Shown here: one piece after another, positions 1-5,726 of the stretch | How the letters are laid out: the number at the start of each line of letters is the position of its first letter | Position numbering within the stretch: the first letter of the stretch is position 1 | Source of the DNA: Myxococcales bacterium | GTDB lineage: Bacteria; Myxococcota_A; Polyangia; Polyangiales; Houyiibacteriaceae | Assembly (NCBI GenBank): GCA_030622585.1 | Contig: JAUXFZ010000132.1 | Span: 1-6,841, forward strand | Length of the DNA stretch: 6,841 nt | Direction of reading: 5' to 3' | Translations under genes and position numbers: made by a program | The notes under the pieces: generated by a model | The model's database searches: none | Seen by the model: only the letters and a program-made list of their open reading frames with translations | What the model was told of the DNA's origin: nothing

Positions 1-209
1 ACTAGCAATCCCAGCAACCCATTGTCGGGATTCAAGCGTCTTCGGATGGAGTTGGCCGTGGCAGAGGTCAGAGGCCCGCTATGATCCGTCGTCCGCAGTC
101 CGTGAGCCTAGCTCCAGGGGGCAGTTTCCCTGGTTCGTTGCGAAGCCGCACCGACGCGCGTCCTCGCACGAGGAAACCAGTAAGGGGGCGCAGCTCAGTA
201 CTATTCGAA
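1..209. other. Left-edge stretch without a convincing gene
   Basis: No frame here has a believable start, ribosome-binding site or protein-like composition; the open frames are short, Arg/Ser/Pro-rich and overlap the lipoprotein gene in antisense. Two small hairpins are visible. One has arms CCAGGG (114-119) and CCCTGG (128-133) with an 8-base loop. The other, TCCTCGCACGAGGA (161-174), has a 5-bp stem and 4-base loop. The second lies about 36 bases beyond the stop of the minus-strand lipoprotein gene and could help end its transcript, but no T-run follows, so I do not call it a terminator. Confidence 0.5.
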
Positions 210-665
210 CTAGGTTCCGCAAAGTCCCTCGGGGATCTGGCATTCAAACAGCTCCTCCCATCCACTGGGCACTGATCCGTCAGTCAAGCAATAGCAGTCT
301 TGAGGAGCAGACGGTTCGTAGACGCAGGTCGGAACGTCGGGGCTCTCGAGACACCCCGCCCTGCAGGCGAGGAACTCCCTCGGCTGGGCTAGACAGTCCT
401 GGATGTCCGTACTCCACAGAGCGCCTTCAACGACCACGCACTCCTCTTGAAGTTCGCATTCCGCCTGGTCCAAGGGCTGACAGACCGATTCGACCAAATG
501 ACAATCGTCCCCCCCGGAGCCGCCCGCACCTCCGGCGACGCCACCCATGCCGGCGGCACCGCCGATCCCTGCGGTGCCGCCCGCGCCCCCACCTGAAGCG
601 GCATCGTCACATGCACCAGTAAGGACGAGTCCAAAGCCGAGGAAAATAACCACATATCCATGCAT
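210..665 (-). CDS. Small Cys-rich lipoprotein with Gly/Ala linker, function unknown
   Basis: The 151-residue product starts with a short hydrophobic signal segment (residues 4-15) ending in the lipobox LTGAC, so Cys19 should be lipidated after signal peptidase II cleavage. Residues 24-52 form a Gly/Ala-rich linker. The remaining ~100 residues carry 12 cysteines (55, 62, 70, 76, 91, 101, 105, 114, 124, 126, 142, 149), which suggests a small disulfide-stabilised extracytoplasmic domain. The start at 665 was chosen because AAGGGAG (671-677, minus strand) sits 5 bases upstream. An in-frame ATG at 680 would add MKGAI, and a basic residue, but has no ribosome-binding site. Asp20 at position +2 would mean inner-membrane retention under the E. 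coli Lol rule, which may not hold in this organism. I recognise no family. It lies 15 bases beyond the stop of the truncated frame at 681-1085 and may once have shared its operon. Confidence 0.8.
   Translation of the reverse strand: MHGYVVIFLGFGLVLTGACDDAASGGGAGGTAGIGGAAGMGGVAGGAGGSGGDDCHLVESVCQPLDQAECELQEECVVVEGALWSTDIQDCLAQPREFLACRAGCLESPDVPTCVYEPSAPQDCYCLTDGSVPSGWEELFECQIPEGLCGT
510..596 (-). repeat. Gly/Ala low-complexity linker in the Cys-rich lipoprotein
   Basis: This encodes residues 24-52 of the lipoprotein, mostly Gly with Ala and single Thr, Ile, Met, Val and Ser residues, from GGN and GCN codons. It resembles the linker of the copper-monooxygenase-like lipoprotein at 2568-2633. 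It probably acts as a flexible tether between lipid anchor and folded domain. Such triplet-like DNA can vary in length by slippage. Confidence 0.7.
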
Positions 666-677
666 GATCGCTCCCTT
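666..677 (-). promoter_or_regulatory. Ribosome-binding site fixing the lipoprotein start
   Basis: On the minus strand AAGGGAG (671-677) is followed by five bases and then the ATG at 665. This good Shine-Dalgarno match favours 665 over the in-frame ATG at 680, which has none. Confidence 0.65.
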
Positions 678-680
678 CAT

Positions 681-1085
681 CTATCGCATCGCGGTGTCAC
701 CGGAGTAGTACCCAAAAACGTGAACTCGACGGGTTTCGCCGGAGGGCACGTGGTCCGCGACGAGCCGATTGCAGAGCCGCTCTCCGCCGACCACGGAGCC
801 GCTCAGACGCACCATGGACTTCACATCCATAGTGTAGTCGCCAAATATGAACTGGCTGCTCGGACTGCAGTTGTCGTCTCTGACCTCGAGATCGATATCT
901 GCCATGTCGCTGTTGTCGTCCTCAAGTACCATCGAATACACTTTGTATTGGGCCAAGACATCGGCGGGGACGGTCTTTCCTTCTTTCCGTTTCGGTCCTG
1001 AGCGCTGCAGTATCGCGACCGCCCCCATGGTGCATTCGGAAGGAAAGAAGGAAAGACCGTCCCCGTTTCGCCGAAAGTCGCGCAC
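681..1085 (-). pseudogene. Probable 5'-truncated remnant of a secreted PPC-like domain gene
   Basis: The open frame (GTG at 1085, TAG at 681-683) codes for 134 residues, but its first ~41 come from the palindromic element: residues 7-15 and 33-41 are encoded by the two repeat arms. There is no signal peptide and no ribosome-binding site. From about residue 46 the product looks like real protein, with KVYSMVLEDD, ADIDLEVRDD, then SGETRRVHVFGYYSG near the end. This order (a strand, a D-x-D-L segment, a late G-containing strand with a GYSG-like turn) resembles bacterial pre-peptidase C-terminal (PPC) beta-sandwich domains, lacking perhaps the last strand. I infer that the 3' end of a secreted-protein gene survives here and that its promoter and signal peptide were lost at the element. 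It could instead be a small unknown protein using a later start, or an open frame by chance. Confidence 0.35.
965..1065. repeat. 101-base palindromic element with perfect 24-bp inverted repeats
   Basis: The left arm (965-988) and right arm (1042-1065) are exact reverse complements over 24 bases and read inward from CGGGGACGGTC. The outer 9-10 bases of each arm are GC-rich, and the inner part is a polypyrimidine (left) or polypurine (right) run. The 53-base centre contains a further possible stem, CGGTC (993-997) with GACCG (1017-1021), around the palindromes AGCGCT and CTGCAG. The arms could form a long hairpin in RNA or a cruciform in DNA. The size and GGGGAC-type ends resemble REP-like repeats mobilised by REP-associated tyrosine transposases, or small MITE-like elements, but no transposase lies in the window and I see no clear target duplication. 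There is no T-run, so it is not a typical intrinsic terminator. It separates the truncated frame at 681-1085 from the EXPERA gene at 1095. Confidence 0.8.
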
Positions 1086-1094
1086 AGTTCGTTC

Positions 1095-1577
1095 ATGGCC
1101 ACCGCTGTACCGCTTCGTTGTCGACCGTTTGATGCCTTTTTGGTGTTCTGGTTTGGCCTGTTCGCCGTGTCGTCGCTTGTTTACGAGCAGTTTATCGTGT
1201 TTGGCGTCGACCTTTCGACTACGACCGACATCTTCGGTCGTTCTTGGTACTGGTACGCACGTTCGTTTGACCCGATCTTTCTCGATACGCCGTTGTGGCT
1301 GAGGATCATGTGTACGATCGATGCGTATGTGTTTGGTCCGTTCTACTTGGTGCTCATCTACGCGCTGGTGCGAGCGCGGAATTGGATCCGCATTCCAGCT
1401 CTTCTGTACGGTGCGGCGATCGTCTATTCGACGCTCGTCTACTTCGGCTTTGAGTTTCTCGACGAGATGAATCGGGGCGAGGCCAATCTGCTGGCCGTAT
1501 TCGTCGTGAACATCCCGTACACGATCGTACCCCTGCTGCTCATGTGGCGTATGCGTCGTCCTGCCCCGTTCGACTAG
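1095..1577 (+). CDS. EXPERA-domain membrane protein (TMEM97/EBP-like)
   Basis: The 160-residue product has four likely membrane helices (about 12-30, 68-92, 98-118 and 131-151), the layout of the EXPERA family. That family includes the sterol isomerase EBP and the sigma-2 receptor TMEM97. By eye it aligns with TMEM97 along its length: WYWYARSFDP with WYAKEFKDP, a Cys followed two residues on by an Ile/acidic segment (CTIDAYVFGPFYL with CELVFQLPFF), NWIRIPALLYG with KWIRTPAIIYS, and NIPYTIVPLLLMWRM with the last TMEM97 helix. Acidic positions known in TMEM97 seem kept: Glu31 for Asp29, Asp59 for Asp56, Asp76 for Glu73. A lipid or sterol ligand is plausible from the family, but no bacterial role can be read from the sequence. 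The ATG has no clear ribosome-binding site and lies 29 bases from the palindromic element. The gene converges with the next one, 15 bases apart. Confidence 0.8.
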   Translation: MATAVPLRCRPFDAFLVFWFGLFAVSSLVYEQFIVFGVDLSTTTDIFGRSWYWYARSFDPIFLDTPLWLRIMCTIDAYVFGPFYLVLIYALVRARNWIRIPALLYGAAIVYSTLVYFGFEFLDEMNRGEANLLAVFVVNIPYTIVPLLLMWRMRRPAPFD

Positions 1578-1592
1578 CGCGTGATTCGCACA

Positions 1593-2705
1593 CTAGTCCT
1601 GGAAGCGGATGCCGAACAATCCGGCGCACGACGACATGTCGTACAACAAGCGACCCTCTTCATCCTCGCCCATGGGCACCGGTACGCCGTCGCCTGGTAG
1701 GCCCTGAAATGCCAGATCCGCGTCGATGTACGCGAACATCGCGCACATTTCGAGGTCGCCGATGCCCCAGGTGAGCACCCGGTCCGTGTTGTTGTTGAAG
1801 CCGCAGGTCAAGCTCATGCCGACCGCGCCTCGCGAGTTCATCGGAGGATCGATCGGGACACCAAGCACATCGCCCGGCTGGCTGTCGAATTCCACGATGC
1901 TGCGCTGGCTGCCATCTTCGTTGACGAAGTTGAGATTAAAGTAGTTACCCCAGCCGTGGTAGTGCCCGAGGACGTAGTAGATGTTGTAGTCAGGCATTTC
2001 GTCCACGCCCAACGTGTTCTTGAAGAGGTCGCCGAGGTCGCATTCCATCGCGAAGCGCGATTCCGCCTGGGGGTCCGCGGCAATCCGTGTGTTGAAGATG
2101 CCGACCGGCCTCAGATGCACACCGACCTCGTCTTCGGGGATCAGGCCGAGCTCCATGTTGAACGCGTTGTCGATCGGCGCCGCAGAGACGTTGAGCAGAT
2201 GGATGTTCCCGGTGATGCGGCTGTGAGGCGGGATCACCATCACCGCGCCGTCCGTGAACTTCTGCGTCTCCTCGAAAGCCTGCGTGGACTGGGCAAACAG
2301 GACGCCGCCTCCGACGACCGCAAGCGCAAGATTGTAGTCGCGGTCTGCGCAGTCCCAGGCCCCATCGGGCCCGTCGAACTGCTCCTCGGGGCCGAACGTC
2401 CAGTTGGAGTGATGCCAGCCGCCTTCATTGGTCTGCCGCACGGCGTTGACGTACAAGGGTTCGTCGTTGTGCAGGGTCCAGCTCTGGCAAAGCTCCGCGA
2501 TTTCACTGCCCGCATCGACGAACACCGAGGGGAAGGTGTGACTTAGCGACGCAATGAACGGGTCCGTGCCAGCAGAGCCCCCAGCGCCTCCCGCGCCTGC
2601 GCCTCCGCCCGCACCACCGGCACCACCGGCGCCGTTCGGGGTACTGGCGTCACCGCATCCAGACGCGACCAACATCAGGGCAGACAGTAGAGCTAGGGTT
2701 CGCAT
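1593..2705 (-). CDS. Lipoprotein with type II copper monooxygenase (PHM/DBH-like) fold
   Basis: The 370-residue product has a signal peptide ending in VASGC (lipid on Cys17), a Gly/Ala linker (25-46) and then a two-lobed domain with the ligand pattern of peptidylglycine alpha-hydroxylating (PHM) and dopamine beta-monooxygenases. His98 and His99 (WHHSNW) plus His169 (NIHLL) match the electron-transfer copper site. His248 and His250 (GHYHGWG) plus Met320 (DLEMCAMF) match the oxygen-binding copper site. Ligand spacings agree: 70 residues from His99 to His169, 79 to His248, and 70 from His250 to Met320, against 64, 70 and 70 in rat PHM. Residues that hold the peptide carboxylate in PHM (Arg240, Asn316, Tyr318) appear here as Leu246, Ala322 and Phe324, so the substrate is probably not a glycine-extended peptide. 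Gly at +2 fits outer-membrane sorting. A copper- and reductant-dependent hydroxylase outside the cytoplasm is inferred; the substrate is unknown. The ATG at 2705 gives a textbook signal peptide but has no strong ribosome-binding site. Confidence 0.85.
   Translation of the reverse strand: MRTLALLSALMLVASGCGDASTPNGAGGAGGAGGGAGAGGAGGSAGTDPFIASLSHTFPSVFVDAGSEIAELCQSWTLHNDEPLYVNAVRQTNEGGWHHSNWTFGPEEQFDGPDGAWDCADRDYNLALAVVGGGVLFAQSTQAFEETQKFTDGAVMVIPPHSRITGNIHLLNVSAAPIDNAFNMELGLIPEDEVGVHLRPVGIFNTRIAADPQAESRFAMECDLGDLFKNTLGVDEMPDYNIYYVLGHYHGWGNYFNLNFVNEDGSQRSIVEFDSQPGDVLGVPIDPPMNSRGAVGMSLTCGFNNNTDRVLTWGIGDLEMCAMFAYIDADLAFQGLPGDGVPVPMGEDEEGRLLYDMSSCAGLFGIRFQD
2568..2633 (-). repeat. Gly/Ala linker in the copper-monooxygenase-like lipoprotein
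   Basis: This codes for residues 25-46, almost only Gly and Ala with one Ser, using GGN and GCN codons that form an imperfect triplet repeat. It probably spaces the enzyme domain from the lipid anchor. The same linker style occurs in the lipoprotein at 210-665. Confidence 0.7.
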
Positions 2706-2748
2706 CCGCGGAGGATCAGGGATTCCGGTATCGACGGCAAGCCTATGG

Positions 2749-2778
2749 TTTACAGCCTCCCCTCGGGAGTGAGACTAT
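2749..2778 (+). promoter_or_regulatory. Possible weak promoter for the aquaporin gene
   Basis: TTTACA (2749-2754) matches five of six bases of a -35 box. It is followed after 18 bases by GACTAT (2773-2778), only a three-of-six -10 match. A small hairpin, CTCCC (2757-2761) with GGGAG (2765-2769) and a 3-base loop, lies in the spacer. The implied transcript would start near 2785 and have a short leader carrying the strong ribosome-binding site. The evidence is weak, and sigma factors of this group may read other boxes. Confidence 0.25.
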
Positions 2779-2798
2779 CCCCCCGCCCTCATGGGGCG

Positions 2799-2809
2799 AA
2801 GGAGGAAGC
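2799..2809 (+). promoter_or_regulatory. Strong ribosome-binding site of aqpZ
   Basis: AAGGAGG (2799-2805) is followed by four bases and the ATG at 2810. It sets the start of the aquaporin gene, which also agrees with the N-terminus of E. coli AqpZ. Confidence 0.8.
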
Positions 2810-3505
2810 ATGGCGCTCGGAAACAAGGTTGCTGCGGAGTTTGTGGGTACGTTCTGGCTCGTGTTTGGTGGTTGCGGCAGTGCCGTCTTGGCAGCCGGGT
2901 ACCCGGACCTCGGCATCGGATTCCTAGGAGTCGCACTCGCGTTTGGTCTGACGGTGCTTACGATGGCGTACGCGATCGGGCACATCTCGGGCTGTCATCT
3001 CAACCCCGCGGTCTCCGTCGGCCTCTTCGTCGGCAAGCGCTTCCCGGCCTCCGAGCTCGTCCCGTACATCATCGCGCAGGTCCTCGGCGGCATCGCCGGC
3101 GCAGCGGTGCTCTATTTCATCGCCTCCGGTCAGGACGGCTTTCAAGCCGGTGGCTTCGCGTCGAACGGCTTCGGCGAGCACTCCCCAGGTGGCTACTCGA
3201 TGGCCGCCGCCCTCACCGCGGAGATTGTCCTCACGTTCATGTTCCTCTTCATCATCCTCGGCGCGACCGACAAGCGCGCCCCCGCCGCCCTCGCCCCGGT
3301 TGCGATCGGTCTCGGCCTCACACTGATCCATTTGATCGGCATCCCCGTCGACAACCTTTCGGTCAACCCTGCCCGGAGCACTGCAGTCGCTATCTTCGCT
3401 GATCCCTGGGCGCTCCAACAGCTGTGGCTTTTCTGGGTCGCACCGATCATAGGCGGCGCGATCGGCGGAGTGGTCTACCCCTTGATTGCGGGCAACGGCG
3501 ACTGA
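2810..3505 (+). CDS. aqpZ: Aquaporin Z, water channel
   Basis: The 231-residue product is as long as E. coli AqpZ and nearly collinear with it, sharing GTFWLVFGGCGSAVLAAG, GFASNG, GEHSPGGYSM, HLIGIPV and SVNPARSTAVAIF-like segments. It is an inner-membrane six-helix channel, tetrameric in the family, that passes water down osmotic gradients. Both half-helix signatures are present, Asn65-Pro-Ala and Asn186-Pro-Ala. The narrow selectivity filter of water-only channels is kept: Phe45 (F43 in E. coli), His174 and Arg189. Position 183, Thr in E. coli, is Leu here; in the family its backbone carbonyl lines the pore, so water transport should survive. Cys62 sits three residues before the first NPA motif, where E. 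coli has Gly and human AQP1 has Ala73. The gene stands alone between a divergent and a convergent neighbour, so it is probably transcribed singly. Confidence 0.97.
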   Translation: MALGNKVAAEFVGTFWLVFGGCGSAVLAAGYPDLGIGFLGVALAFGLTVLTMAYAIGHISGCHLNPAVSVGLFVGKRFPASELVPYIIAQVLGGIAGAAVLYFIASGQDGFQAGGFASNGFGEHSPGGYSMAAALTAEIVLTFMFLFIILGATDKRAPAALAPVAIGLGLTLIHLIGIPVDNLSVNPARSTAVAIFADPWALQQLWLFWVAPIIGGAIGGVVYPLIAGNGD

Positions 3506-3542
3506 CCCAGTCGCGCGCTCCGCTTCGTGTCCCCCTCTGAGC

Positions 3543-4739
3543 CTAGTTGAGGCGGAGGTAGAGGAAGCGGCCGCCGTTGGAGATGGCACCGCCGACGCTA
3601 CCCTTTGCGGACGGGGCGGCGGAGAAGCCCGAGCCGCCCTCCGCCCGTGCGATTTCACGACCGTCAGAAAGCGACAGCGCCAAGAGCGAGCCCTGAGTTT
3701 CGCCGTAAATCACCGTTCCCGTTCCCGTCACGATTGGTGCGGTCGGGGCGCCGCGCTCGGGCGCTTTCTCCCATTGCACTTCGCGTGTACGCAGATCGAG
3801 GAGGGAGACACCCCGACGGGCCGAGGAGATCACCAGCATCCGACCGGCCGCGGCGATTCCGGTCACTCCCTGAAACTCCGCGTCTCTCCATTCGACCGTC
3901 CCGCTGTCTGCGTCCAACGCGTAGAGCCCGGCGGTAAACGAAGCGATGTAAAGGATGCCTCGGAGCAGCACCGGGGTCGTGTCGACATCGAGGAATTGCG
4001 GGACGTTCCCGGGCCGAAGCTCGACATCAACCGAGGTTTCAACCTCCCAGAACAGCCGCCCGTCGGCCGGGTTGATCGCCGCGACCGCGCCATCTGTGAA
4101 CCCCGCGTAGAGCCGCCCGTCCTCGAGTAGCAATCCGGCGTGGCCGGAAATGGTGATCTCCTCCACAGGCTCTTTGTCGTAGGTCCAGAGGATCCGCCCA
4201 TCGTCTCGCGCGAGTGCCGTGACGGTGTCGTTCTCCGCCACGATGTACACCGTGTCGTGGGAGAGCATAGGCTGGGTTCGTATCGTGCCGATGAGCTTGG
4301 TCTTCCATTTGAGCTCGCCTGTGACCGTGATGGCATGCACGTTGCCGTCGACACTGGGGAAGTACACCTCGCCCGTCCGCGCATCGACCCCGGGCTTCGA
4401 CTCGATCTGCGCCCCCGCGTCGTAGAAAAACAACCTTCGGCCGTTCATGGCGAACGCAAACAGGTTCCCTTCGGTCGTGCCGATGTAGACGCGCTGGCGC
4501 TTCCCATCGAACTCCGCGGAGCTGAGCTCCAGCGGCAGATAGCGAGCTTCCGAGCGGTCCGTCAGCTGCTTCGACCAACGAACGTTGAAGCCACCCTCGC
4601 CCGGCTTTGCGTACGAGTCACCGTCCTCCACCCAGCCGAAGTTGTCGGCGTTGGTGGTCTGCGTGCCTGCTGCGCCGCAGCCGGTCACCGCCAGCAGCGA
4701 GTACGCGACGATCAGGGCGACAGCGAAGCGGATGCGCAT
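3543..4739 (-). CDS. bamB: BamB, outer-membrane assembly lipoprotein (PQQ-like beta-propeller)
   Basis: The 398-residue product has a signal peptide ending in AVTGC (lipid on Cys21, Gly at +2, outer-membrane type) and then repeated propeller blades. Blade signatures of the form V/L-Y-I/A-G..DG.L.A...G...W recur near residues 84-102, 125-145, 164-186, 209-231, 263-284, 302-323 and 343-360, with a closing strand at the C-terminus. The segment DVDTTPV (251-257) is identical in E. coli BamB, where its aspartates (Asp227 and Asp229) are reported to contact BamA. BamB is the BAM-complex lipoprotein that assists folding of beta-barrel proteins into the outer membrane from the periplasmic side. It starts 10 bases after the yfgM-like stop, so the two genes are probably co-transcribed and perhaps translationally coupled; its own ribosome-binding site is weak. 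The der (engA) gene that follows bamB in E. coli is absent, since aqpZ converges here 37 bases away. Confidence 0.92.
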   Translation of the reverse strand: MRIRFAVALIVAYSLLAVTGCGAAGTQTTNADNFGWVEDGDSYAKPGEGGFNVRWSKQLTDRSEARYLPLELSSAEFDGKRQRVYIGTTEGNLFAFAMNGRRLFFYDAGAQIESKPGVDARTGEVYFPSVDGNVHAITVTGELKWKTKLIGTIRTQPMLSHDTVYIVAENDTVTALARDDGRILWTYDKEPVEEITISGHAGLLLEDGRLYAGFTDGAVAAINPADGRLFWEVETSVDVELRPGNVPQFLDVDTTPVLLRGILYIASFTAGLYALDADSGTVEWRDAEFQGVTGIAAAGRMLVISSARRGVSLLDLRTREVQWEKAPERGAPTAPIVTGTGTVIYGETQGSLLALSLSDGREIARAEGGSGFSAAPSAKGSVGGAISNGGRFLYLRLN

Positions 4740-4749
4740 CGATGCAGAC

Positions 4750-5610
4750 TTACTCTTGCGGCGGCTGCCGTTGGAGCAGCTCGTTCATCTGTCGAATGAA
4801 CTCACCGGCTCGACGGGGGTCGACGCCTTCTGTGGGCGCTAAGGTCGGGTCGAGGAGCGCGAGGCGGGCCTCGGTCTGTTCCTGGGTGAACGGAAGCACC
4901 GGTGCGTCGGCCTGTCTGAGCTCGTTCAAGACGCCGTCGAACTTGGTCTTGGCCTCATCGAGTTTGCCCTCCGCCACCAAGATGCGTCCCTGATGGTACC
5001 CGGCGATCGGTGCGATGTTGCTATCGAGCTCTCGCAACGCGTCGAGCTGCTCGATCGCCTGCGCGTAGGACTTCTCGGCCTCGAGCGAATAGGCGATTCC
5101 TTCGAGCGCCGCCCAACGAACAGCTTCCTCGTCGCTACTGTCGAGCGCCGCTCGGTAGGCCATCCGGGATGGTTCCCACTGACCCTGCGCGTACAAGGCT
5201 CTGCCTTCGCCGATTCGCGCCCATGCGGCAGCTGGCGTCTTCGCGTGCGCCTCGGCGACGGCCGCGTACGCCGTCGCAAGCGCCGCCGGGTCATCCGCCG
5301 CGTCGCCTTCCAAGACCGCTGCAAGCTCCGCGCCGCCGGCTGCATCCTGGCCGCGCGTGAAGGTGGACCAACCGATTCCGACAGCCGCCACCAAGAGCAC
5401 CCCTCCGGCCATGAGTCCGAGCGGCTTCAAATTGTCCTGCAGCCAGTCCTTCGCTACGGCGGCTTGCGCGAGCGCCTTCTCTTCCATGAGCTCCGCGTCG
5501 CGGCCCCGGCTGGCGGCCTTGCGAACCGACTTCGCTGCCTGTTGAGCGGCGAGGCGTTGGCCCGCCGTGAGCGGTGCTTGTTTTTCGTCTTCGGCAGAGT
5601 CGTTGGCCAA
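4750..5610 (-). CDS. YfgM-like membrane-anchored TPR protein (Sec/BAM-associated)
   Basis: With the start chosen here the product has 286 residues. A charged, Ala-rich, probably helical cytosolic region (1-60) leads to DWLQDNLKPLG and one membrane helix (about 64-84). A periplasmic part of tetratricopeptide-like helical pairs follows (about 105-235, for example YAQGQWEPSRMAYRAAL and KSYAQAIEQLDALREL). This layout, and its place directly before bamB, match E. coli YfgM (206 residues), an ancillary SecYEG partner that binds the chaperone PpiD. I infer a similar role in handing exported proteins to periplasmic chaperones. No in-frame ATG gives a sensible N-terminus. TTG at 5610 follows GGAGG with a good spacing. 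Another TTG at 5643 would add 11 residues but has no ribosome-binding site and lies only ~5 bases inside the predicted transcript. The N-terminal extension is longer than in E. coli. Confidence 0.85.
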   Translation of the reverse strand: MANDSAEDEKQAPLTAGQRLAAQQAAKSVRKAASRGRDAELMEEKALAQAAVAKDWLQDNLKPLGLMAGGVLLVAAVGIGWSTFTRGQDAAGGAELAAVLEGDAADDPAALATAYAAVAEAHAKTPAAAWARIGEGRALYAQGQWEPSRMAYRAALDSSDEEAVRWAALEGIAYSLEAEKSYAQAIEQLDALRELDSNIAPIAGYHQGRILVAEGKLDEAKTKFDGVLNELRQADAPVLPFTQEQTEARLALLDPTLAPTEGVDPRRAGEFIRQMNELLQRQPPQE

Positions 5611-5621
5611 GGCTTCCTCCA
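5611..5621 (-). promoter_or_regulatory. Ribosome-binding site supporting a TTG start at 5610
   Basis: On the minus strand TGGAGGAAGCC directly precedes TTG at 5610-5608, placing GGAGG five bases from the codon. This is the only good Shine-Dalgarno match near the 5' end of the yfgM-like gene. Confidence 0.6.
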
Positions 5622-5654
5622 AAAGACCGGCAAAACCGGGCAAATCGCGTCGGC

Positions 5655-5682
5655 ACTATACACGCGGCCCCTCGCCAGTCAA
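5655..5682 (-). promoter_or_regulatory. Near-consensus sigma-70 promoter of the yfgM-bamB operon
   Basis: On the minus strand TTGACT (5677-5682) is followed by a 16-base spacer and TATAGT (5655-5660); each hexamer matches five of six consensus bases. The transcript should begin near 5648, about 38 bases before the TTG start favoured at 5610. Strong matches to this consensus are rare in such GC-rich sequence, and the position just upstream of a conserved operon adds support. Confidence 0.7.
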
Positions 5683-5726
5683 CGTAGCCTCGCATGGGCC
5701 GCGACCCCCGTGCTAGAGGGCTCGCT

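Noticed and set aside
1572..1598. Inverted repeat GACTAG / CTAGTC across the 15-base gap between two convergent genes, a possible bidirectional terminator
   Set aside because: Both genes simply end in Asp-TAG, which produces the 6-bp symmetry. The stem is short and AT-containing, with a 15-base loop and no T-run.
1956..2546. Long plus-strand open frame (196 codons) inside the copper-monooxygenase-like gene
   Set aside because: It is antisense to a gene with clear ligand motifs, is rich in Arg, Val, His and Asp typical of shadow translation, and has no recognisable domain.
3506..3542. Possible terminator between the convergent aqpZ and bamB genes
   Set aside because: Only a 6-bp pairing (3518-3523 with 3552-3557) over a 28-base loop is visible, and there is no T-run on either strand.
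2924..3658. Minus-strand open frame (244 codons) across aqpZ
   Set aside because: It is antisense to an unambiguous aquaporin gene, and its product is low-complexity Arg/Glu/Asp/Ala.
5657..5662. TATACA on the plus strand, overlapping the minus-strand -10 box, as a promoter for the barrel gene
   Set aside because: It matches only four of six bases and has no -35 partner at a usable spacing. The divergent gene needs a promoter, but I cannot locate it.
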